In this document: one piece after another, positions 56,998 to 64,000 of the stretch
How positions within the stretch are numbered: the first letter of the stretch is position 1
Layout: the number at the start of each line of letters is the position of its first letter
Source: Sarocladium kiliense
Taxonomy: Eukaryota; Ascomycota; Sordariomycetes; Hypocreales; Sarocladiaceae
Length of the DNA: 64,000 bases
NCBI GenBank assembly: GCA_030734395.1
Contig: JAUZTG010000004.1
Coordinates: 124,001-188,000, forward strand
Reading direction: 5' to 3'
Notes under the pieces: model-generated
Database searches by the model: none
Told to the model about the DNA's origin: nothing
The model's input: only the letters and a program-made list of their open reading frames with translations
Position numbers and translations under genes: made by a program

Positions 56998-57549
56998 ATG
57001 GCTGGCCACCTTTCTGGGGGATATTTCCCGGTGTACCCTTATCGTGATGACCTCGATCCGGATGTCCGGACATTCATCACCAACTTTTATCGCGCTTCTG
57101 ATACGCCCAACTCGAATGAGCTGTGGATCAGCTACTTCACCAAGGATGCGCAGATAACTATGGGGACTGATGAAGGGCACGGCGTTGAAGGTAAGTCTAC
57201 TTCAAGCCCAAACACTGTCCTATTAAAGGCAGCCTCAGTGAACTAACCACTCTTATCAGAGATCCGCGCTCTACGTGGGAGAATGTGGGATGGAGTCACC
57301 AGCCGGAAGCATACCGTTACGAAGGTCTTTCCGGCACGCTTCCAGGAGCTTCCGCCGCCCGATGATGATGGCAGTGTTCCAAGGGGTGTTGAGCAGGAGC
57401 TGATGTTGTTTGGAGACGTTCACAGAGTGCTTGATGATGGAAGTGAGGTGAGAGTGCCATGGGCGACGCATGCAGTGGTGAGGAAGGTGACTGAAGGTGA
57501 AAGGCACGAATGGAAGCTGGCTCAATACAGGGTTTGGTTGCAGAATTAG
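56998..57549 (+). CDS. NTF2-like/SnoaL-like small protein
   Basis: Exons 56998-57190 and 57260-57549 give 160 residues. The layout fits the NTF2-like cone fold found in SnoaL-type isomerases and many fungal proteins: an early helix (VRTFITNFYRASD), WISYFTKDAQITMG, then IRALRGRMWDGV and an alternating C-terminal sheet (EQELMLFGDVHRVLDDG, KLAQYRVWLQN). No signal peptide or membrane segment is seen. The family includes enzymes and binding proteins, and no active site can be assigned here. It stands next to a GABA-type permease and an aldehyde dehydrogenase, which may be pathway context or coincidence. The frame is also open upstream of 56998, but that ATG starts the sensible protein text. Confidence 0.75.
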
Positions 57550-57793
57550 CATGGGCAGAGAAGCTTAGCTTTAATTCGGTTAATGACTTGTTCCTGTTTC
57601 CTTAGAAACAGGATTAGCAGCGCATCCAGCATGTTCAAGTGAGAAGTGCGAGTAGCCTTATGGCAATTCCTAATTTATCCTTGAAATCTAGACCCTTGAA
57701 TCCATACCTACCGAGTATTGCGGGCCACTACCCGCTCCAGCATAGAACAAGAAAGCCAAACAGAAGGTAGTAAGCCTGAATGTAGGTAAGATA

Positions 57794-59441
57794 TTACTGT
57801 TTGCTAGGTGATGTCTCCAATTGACTGGTTTCCTCGTCGATCCTGCCCTCCACGCTGGTAAATGCAACTTCGTCAAATGAGGGGCCTGTGAAGTTATGCC
57901 TTCCGTCAACGAACCACTGCACTGCCGAAATGAAGATGATTACAGCGAAAGCCACCACAGCGTAGTTCATGTTTGCTGCGGTCACGCTCATACTCGGAGG
58001 GAACAGCAAGAAGACTGTGATCACCACGGTATATGCAATGCCAAACTACCAGCCGTCAGTCACGAAGTCTCGTCGACATAGATAAGGAACTAAAAAAAGG
58101 ACTTACCAAGTTGCAGGTCCAGCCAAGCCATGGAGGCAGAGCGAATGGTCTGGTCGCAAGCAGCATCTTGCGACCTCGGAGGCAGTTGATTGCTGGCGCA
58201 ACGGCGTACGACACGGACAGCGCGACGACGGAAGCAGACAAGATAGCGTTCAGTGCACTGGTCGAGCCCAAGTAAATCAGCCCAAAGATGACAACCACAC
58301 CGGTCGTGAGTAGGAGCGCGTTGACTGGAATACCCAAGCCTGGGTGAACCTGGGTAAAGACACGGGAAAATGGCAGACCGCGGTCGCGAGCAAAGGCGTA
58401 GACCATGCGGGTGCTGGTGGCCATGATGCCGACACAGCCAAAAACAATGCACACCATAGGAAACAAGACGAGGCAGACAGTCCCGGCCTTGCTGCTAGTT
58501 GCTTGCAAGTAGATTTCGATCAAGGGTCCAGTGCTGGCGGTGACTACCGCGTCGACATCCCTGATGATGAAAAGGAGGCAGATCTGGAACGCCAATCCTG
58601 TGCCCAGGCCCATCAGGACACACATGATCATGATCCGGGGTCCTCGAACGCAGGGGTTCGGGATCTCTTCGATCATATGTGCCACCGCATCAAAACCTGT
58701 AAGTCCAAGGCCACCTTGAAGGAGGCCAAGAAGCCAGGCAACACCATCAGGCCAGCCGGTAGTATTGATGAGGGAGCCGAAGACGAAACTCGCTGGGCGG
58801 AATTCGGGTGCGCCGCAGACAAGAACGGTGATGGAGGTGGCGATCAAGCCACAAATGGACCAGATGAGGGCTACTTTCGTGACAACTGGCAGTCCAGTTC
58901 CTGTGAAGAGATTGAGGAAGAAACCGAGGAAGCTGTACAGCAAGAAGACCAGGAAGAATTGCCATTGAGTAGGTGCGAAGTCGGGGTTGTACATGGTGAT
59001 GATGCCGAGCAGCAATTGACCACCCAGAACACCTCCAGAAGCAGACAAAGCCACCCAACCGCTGACATTGATCCATCCTGTGACCCATGACACGATCGGA
59101 ACCCAGCGCTTGGGAGTACTGATAGCCGCCCAGTGGTATTGACCGGCACTGGTGGGATACGATGACAGAAATTCTGCGTTGGACACTGCTAGGCAAAGCG
59201 CTCCCACACCAGCGGTCACCAATCCCCAGATGATAGTAGCAGGGCCTCCGCTTGGGAGGCCGATCGAAAGACTCGCTGCAAGTGCAGTCCAGGAGTTCAG
59301 AATAGAGAAGGCCAGGCCAAGCATCGCAAAGAAGGAGAAGTTGCGCTCGAGCTGCTGGTCATGGCCGAGGGCTGCGAGCTGCGCTGCATCTCTGGCGCTC
59401 TCCTCGTTGATCCTGGATACTTTCAACCCGTCGTCCGCCAT
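57794..59441 (-). CDS. GABA/choline-type amino-acid permease (APC superfamily)
   Basis: Exons 59441-58107 and 58045-57794 give 528 residues with about twelve hydrophobic segments. The N-terminal block LAALGHDQQLERNFSFFAML and the first helix FSILNSWTALAASLSIGLPS are characteristic of the fungal GABA and choline permease group (yeast Uga4 and Hnm1, filamentous GabA). GLTGFDAVAHMIEEIPNP near residue 250 is the conserved cytoplasmic loop, and AFARDRGLPFSRVF is the late signature. It is a proton-driven plasma-membrane importer of amines or amino acids such as GABA, choline or carnitine-like compounds. It lies beside an aldehyde dehydrogenase and an amidase in the same orientation, which fits uptake and breakdown of an amine or amide (inference). 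Confidence 0.92.
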
Positions 59442-60178
59442 GGTGATTTTGGATTGATGAGGTTGATGAATAATGAGAACGCAAGGAGGAAAAGAGCCTA
59501 GGTCGGACGATGCATGATGGGACCAGCAGGTGTTCGTCGTCGACGGGAGAAAGAGTAGATATACTGGTCAAAAAGAACTGCCTTTGTGACGTGCAACCCC
59601 GGCTCTTAGACTTGCAACTAGTCTCCCAGCTTATCTGGGGAGATATCAGTGGATGCAATCCAAGATGCGGGTTAGATTCGCAGGCCTAGGGGCTAGTTCC
59701 CATCCTAGTCAGGCTCGCTTCAGCGCGAGAACCCGAGATAACGGAAAGAAGTTGAGGGGCATGGGGCAATCCTTGGCATTAATCCGAGGTCAACGATATC
59801 GACCATGTCGGAGCACGAGAATCTTGGAGACAAAGTTTGGGTTTTCCAGGTTGGGCCGGGCCAGGGCGAGACCAACATCCTCCACCGTCGGCACCATTAC
59901 CCAAACCAAGAATAGCTTAAGCGACAGACCCACGATGCCGGGAGTTTAAGGGCGGGTCTGAGATAGCAAGGCGTTCCAGGGGTTCAGCATTTTGCGGGGG
60001 GATCGGTTCTAGACACGATTGGTAGAGACATTTCGTTAGACGATAACGGAGGAGACTTGCTAAGCCGGGTGTCATTCTTGTCACGAGTAAGGCCAGTCAA
60101 TGGCATCAGGATCATAAGCGAGACGGAACACACGGCACAGCATTGATACGCATTGCGCACTATTACACCTTAGACTAT
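59442..60178. other. Intergenic stretch between permease and ALDH genes
   Basis: About 740 bases holding the permease promoter and the ALDH 3' flank. No gene or repeat recognised. Confidence 0.55.
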
Positions 60179-61901
60179 TTACAATTTACTCCCCAAGTTG
60201 ATGTGCACAGACTTCTTCTGCGTGTAAGCCTCCAGCACCTCCAGCCCCAACTCGCGTCCTATTCCCGACGATTTATAGCCGCCAAAAGGCACGCCCCAAT
60301 GTGGATCTCCCGAAGAGTTGAGGAAGATCATCCCCGACTGGATTCTTCGAGCAACTTTGTGAGCCTTGGCCAGGTTCTCGGTGAAGACGGCGGCGGAGAG
60401 ACCATAGCTGCTGTTGTTCGCCATGGCAACAGCTTCCCCGAGATTCTTGAACTTGGAGATGGTTACCACGGGGCCAAAGATTTCTTCCTGTACGATCTTC
60501 ATGTCTTCTGTGGTCTGTTTTGTGGTCAGCGAATGCTCACGCATGTCCTGCCTCGGCCAAGAATGGCCGGTTTCGGGGAGGTTGACTTACATCGGCGAAA
60601 ACCGTTGGCTGGATGAAGTAGCCGTTTTCGCCTTGTCTGGCGCCTCCATACACGAGACGAGCGCCCTCTCTCTTACCAGCCTCAATGTAGCTCATGACAG
60701 AGTCATACTGTATCTTCGAGACTTGTGGCCCCTGCCAAGTCCCCTTGTTGAAAGGATCACCAACTCGGTCATGCTCCTTCGTAGCTTGGACAAACTTTCT
60801 CACGAACTCGTCGTAGACGCCTTCTTGAACGTATATCCGCGAGGTTGAGATGCATACCTGGCCCTGGTTCTCCATAATGCCGAAATGGCACCACTTCGCG
60901 GCCTGGTCGAGCTCGGCATCGTCAAACACAATGCTCGGGTTCTTACCACCACACTCAAGGGTGATGTTCTTCAAATTAGAAGCTGCTGACCTCATGATTG
61001 CCTTTCCTGTGGCAGTGCTGCCTGTAAATGCGATCTTATCAACATCCGTGTGTTCGGCAAGCGCCTTGCCAGCAACATGCCCCAAGCCTGGAATGATGTT
61101 CACCACGCCTGGTGGGAACCCAGCTTCCTTGACCAGGTTACCGAAGAACATGGCGGACAGAGGCGTGCACTCTGCGGGCTTGAGAACGACAGTATTTCCG
61201 CAGGCTAACGCAGGGGCGACTTTCCACGACAGCATCATGAAGGGGTAATTCCTGGACAGTTAGCTTCGAACATGAACACATCGCGAAGTGTCTCGTACCA
61301 GGGAATGATTTGACCGCATACTCCCAGCGGCTCACGGAGAACATAAGCCAGCTTGTTAGGAGTAGTTTCGATTGTGCTCCCAGAGAGCTTATCGGCGCAT
61401 CCAGCATAGTATTTGAACACGTTGTGAGCGGCAGAGACATCTGCGTTCAGAGCAGCGTCAAAGGTCTATGGACTCTGGTGTCAGAATCCTCAACTGAGAA
61501 AGCAAATGTCTTGAGCACTGTACCTTGCCGTTGTCAAACGCTTCAATGCTAGCAATGAGTTCTCGATTCTCATGAACAACCTCAGCAAGCTTGAGAAGCA
61601 AGTTCACCCTCTCAACGGCAGGCAACTCCGACCATGGGCCTTCAAAGGCCTGGCGTGCGGCAGAAACTGCAACATCAACATCCTCAGTCGAGGCTCCCTT
61701 GACTGTGAGGATTTTCTGCTCGGTACTGAGATTATGCATTAGTCTCACAGCCAAGTACTTTTTATTCTGACATACTCACGATGGATTCAAAACATCAAAT
61801 TCTTCGCCTCTGCCTGGTACGAACTCATTGTTGATGAACAGGCCCGTCGGCTGTGAGTATACAAGCCCATTGGGCAAGGTGATTTCAATCGGCTTTGACA
61901 T
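60179..61901 (-). CDS. Aldehyde dehydrogenase (NAD(P)+)
   Basis: Exons 61901-61780, 61725-61524, 61465-61299, 61251-60591 and 60514-60179 give 495 residues, the standard ALDH length. The family motifs are in order: IIPWNYPFMML (joined by splicing), LKPAECTPLS, the cofactor loop IAFTGSTATGK, the general-base glutamate in LECGGKNP, the catalytic cysteine in NQGQVCISTSR near residue 300, the motif QEEIFGPVV, and PFGGYKSSGIGRELG near the end. The enzyme oxidises an aldehyde to a carboxylic acid. The N-terminal text (GLFINNEFVPG) matches cytosolic fungal ALDHs with no leader. With the GABA-type permease and amidase nearby, an amine-derived aldehyde is a fair guess for the substrate. The third intron cuts the tryptophan codon of IPW. 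Confidence 0.93.
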
Positions 61902-62388
61902 GGCGACCGAACTCCGTATAGAATGAAACGAGATGACTTTTCTTGAATTTCACCTTCCCATCAAGGAATTGCAGTTGTTCGTACCTAACAAGTACAAAAG
62001 ATAGCCAAATCCCGTCCTGATGGGTCCCGAGGATGAGGGTCTCGGCTTTCCGCTGGTCGCTTGCCGCAGTCTCCACTGGTTGCCCCATCTTCCATGTGGT
62101 TCTGGGGTCGCTTCTGGTCGCGACCCATTTTCTTGAGAGCCAGCGCGGCACAGGTATCCGCATCACCTGGCAGGGATGGAAAGTACTCCGGTGATAGTGA
62201 TAGTGATAGTCAGGTAAAATAGTAACAGTAGGATAAAATAGTGACACTAATAAGGAGGCAGAATGGGGTTTACTGTAAAGCTATGGTAAGCAGAAGATGC
62301 AACCGAGGTCTTCTAAGAGAGGATACTGAGCAAAAGACCCAATGAATACAAGACAAATTCTCCTGTAACATTAATTCTATGACGGAGA
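61902..62388. other. Intergenic stretch between ALDH and second amidase
   Basis: About 490 bases holding the ALDH promoter. Near 62200 the sequence has short GTGATA repeats (four copies in a row). No gene recognised. Confidence 0.55.
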
Positions 62389-64000
62389 CTATATCATCTC
62401 CAGATGTCCAGAAGGGTATCCATCTGGGGAGCTTCTAGCCAACACTACGACCATAGTCCTGTCCCGTGCCACAGGGACCCTTGTTTTCCCCCTCTCATTT
62501 CTCTCTGCTGGAGGTTGAGTCCTGGTGGACGCTTTGAAGGTAAACTGACTACTGTTCTGTTTCCTCTCAACAATAATTTGCTCCTTTGGAATGTCTTGCC
62601 CGTTGACTGTAATTTCCAATCTCGGCTCACAAGTTCCTTCCGCTGTATCTTCTGTGCCCACAGTCCCTGCAACCGTCACTCTCAAAAGACCATCGTCGTC
62701 TTTGAGAGCGTCGCAGGCCTGGATCTTAAGCTCCGGTGGCCCTGCACGACTGTTGGCTGGAACTCCGAGCCTGATCGAATCGGACGGTAATGGAGGTGTG
62801 TGCCGCGGTCGACTCCTCTTTCGTGTATGTGTTTCGAACGCATTTGCCCACTTCAGGAGGTTGACATCGTCGTATGCTCGACCGGCAAAAGTCAATCCCA
62901 TAGGAACCCCTTTGCTTTCAATCATTCCCATTGGTACAGTCACAGAGGGTATACCAAGATGGCGCAATGCTCGGTTCCCATTGCTGTACCAGACTCCATT
63001 CTTCCAGGCATGCGCGGCTGCTTCAGGATTGACATCGGAGTCCTGCGGCGCCACGTCGCCTTGGGCTGGGAAGGCAAAGAAATCGCATTTGTGCTGATGT
63101 AAATAGTCATCGCAGAGCTGTTTGCGCATCTCCTCAAGACTCTTGAGCACGTACTCGAGGTTAGGGGTCTCATAGAAGGAGAACTCCTTCAGATAGCCAG
63201 CTAGCTTGCCCCAGTGGATTGCGTTCTGTAGCGGGAAGTGCTTGAGTTCTGCTTCAGTGCGCATGGAATGAGGCCAAATATCCATCTCATTCACAGCAGA
63301 AAGGTTAGGAAGGTTAGGATCGCCGTTGTCTCTTAGGAACTTATCCCAGCCATGTGCCACCAAAGGGCCTCTCTCGTACCAGTTCCAATCTTCTGGCAGC
63401 CGCGGACATCCTGGCGGCAGTAGAGCCGGATTCTCATAGCCTGTGACTGGCGGGAAGTCTGGCACCATGACAACTTCTGCACCGAGCTTTTCAAGTTGCC
63501 CTTTAGCTTCTTCCAGAAGCTTTTGGACTTCGGGGTGGGTATACACAGGAGGAGCTCCCTTAGGATAGTCTCCTCCACCGTACAGCATGGGAATTGCCAC
63601 CCGTAATCCCTGAAGCGAATGACAGAGGCTGATCTTTGTGAATACCTCATCGCGAGGAAGCCCCTTCCAGGGCCTCTCCAGTTTGATGAAGGGTTGGTCT
63701 CGCCAAAAGTCTCCTTCGGTGGTTCTGTCTTCCGCACTGATGACTTTGAGAAGACTGAGAAGGTCCTCCATAGTTCTCGTGTGCGGCACAACCACGTCGC
63801 AGGTAGGATACAAGGGCCAGTTTCCACGTATCGATATCCATCCCCTTGACGGAGTGTAGGCCACAAGAGCATTGTTCGATGCCGGGGAACGGCCTGACGA
63901 TACAGTTTCTTCTCCCATCCCAAAGGCTGCCATTGATGAAGCTGTTGACACTGCCGAACCGTTGGACGAGCCGGAAGCCCACGCAGCCGCGAGGTAATCC
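62389..64000 (-). CDS. Amidase with C-terminal extension, partial (N-terminus beyond window)
   Basis: The open frame runs from the right edge to the stop at 62389, leaving about 537 residues and no start within the window. The edge sequence reads AAAWASGSSNGSAVSTA, the serine-rich amidase signature, followed by GEETVSSGRSPASNN with the nucleophile serine. The catalytic lysine lies before the visible part. Other amidase text includes FFAFPAQGDVAP and GIPSVTVPMGMIESKGVPMG. After the usual end of the domain (near AFETHTRKRS) about 140 further residues follow, with beta-strand-like text (GLLRVTVAGTVG, PRLEITVNGQDIP) and a long basic stretch. This extension is not found in the amidase at 1721. It hydrolyses an amide to an acid and ammonia; substrate unknown. 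Confidence 0.88.
   Translation of the reverse strand, partial: DYLAAAWASGSSNGSAVSTASSMAAFGMGEETVSSGRSPASNNALVAYTPSRGWISIRGNWPLYPTCDVVVPHTRTMEDLLSLLKVISAEDRTTEGDFWRDQPFIKLERPWKGLPRDEVFTKISLCHSLQGLRVAIPMLYGGGDYPKGAPPVYTHPEVQKLLEEAKGQLEKLGAEVVMVPDFPPVTGYENPALLPPGCPRLPEDWNWYERGPLVAHGWDKFLRDNGDPNLPNLSAVNEMDIWPHSMRTEAELKHFPLQNAIHWGKLAGYLKEFSFYETPNLEYVLKSLEEMRKQLCDDYLHQHKCDFFAFPAQGDVAPQDSDVNPEAAAHAWKNGVWYSNGNRALRHLGIPSVTVPMGMIESKGVPMGLTFAGRAYDDVNLLKWANAFETHTRKRSRPRHTPPLPSDSIRLGVPANSRAGPPELKIQACDALKDDDGLLRVTVAGTVGTEDTAEGTCEPRLEITVNGQDIPKEQIIVERKQNSSQFTFKASTRTQPPAERNERGKTRVPVARDRTMVVVLARSSPDGYPSGHLEMI

Noticed and set aside
1..64000. CRISPR arrays, operons and ribosome-binding sites
   Set aside because: The genes are spliced eukaryotic genes; no regularly spaced repeats of CRISPR type occur.

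Overview
The window is nuclear DNA of a filamentous ascomycete (Pezizomycotina). Nearly every gene is broken by short introns of about 45-75 bases with GTRNGT donors, CTRAY-like branch points and YAG acceptors. Proteins typical of this group are present: CYP504-like P450, a Par32-type GRGGAGN protein, a fungal C2H2 protein and an SRPK-like kinase remnant. Base composition is even and near 50% GC, with no obvious RIP-style AT blocks. The class cannot be fixed from sequence alone; Dothideomycetes or Chaetothyriales-like fungi are guesses only. I recognise 30 protein-coding loci, one of them a probable pseudogene and one cut by the right edge. I found no tRNA, rRNA, CRISPR array or intact transposon.

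Region 1 (0.6-15.1 kb) is an accessory metabolic block: MetX-like alpha/beta hydrolase, amidase, SDR, CYP504-like P450, a second SDR, an amino-acid permease, a class II aldolase/adducin protein and a second P450. It has no polyketide, peptide or terpene backbone enzyme, so it looks more like a catabolic or tailoring cluster. Amidase plus a CYP504-type hydroxylase suggests release and ring hydroxylation of an aryl-acetic type acid (inference).

Region 2 (15.5-31.1 kb) is dense housekeeping: TOP3 topoisomerase, a DUF1295 membrane reductase-like protein, PHO13-type phosphatase, a small unknown protein, a TMEM205-like protein, Ku80, a Gfd2-like RNase H-fold protein, the mitochondrial import J-protein Pam18/Tim14, ribosome-assembly factor Rlp24 and a Par32-like protein.

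Region 3 (31.1-38.0 kb) is a 6.9 kb stretch with no convincing gene. It lies upstream of a C2H2 zinc-finger gene (38.0-39.6 kb), and a multi-spanning membrane protein follows at 40.9-42.0 kb.

Region 4 (43.2-56.4 kb) holds two tandem paralogues of an unrecognised four-helix membrane protein, an M1 aminopeptidase with a possible mitochondrial leader, a truncated SRPK-like kinase, a bactofilin-like beta-helix protein with a GC-AG intron, and an ING-family PHD-finger protein.

Region 5 (57.0-64.0 kb) is again accessory: an NTF2-like protein, a GABA/choline-type permease, an aldehyde dehydrogenase and a second amidase with an unusual C-terminal extension that runs off the window. Uptake of an amine or amide, hydrolysis and aldehyde oxidation would form a coherent route (inference).

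Gene models were spliced by hand from splice consensus, reading frame and family similarity. Exon coordinates in each entry keep the frame open from start to stop.
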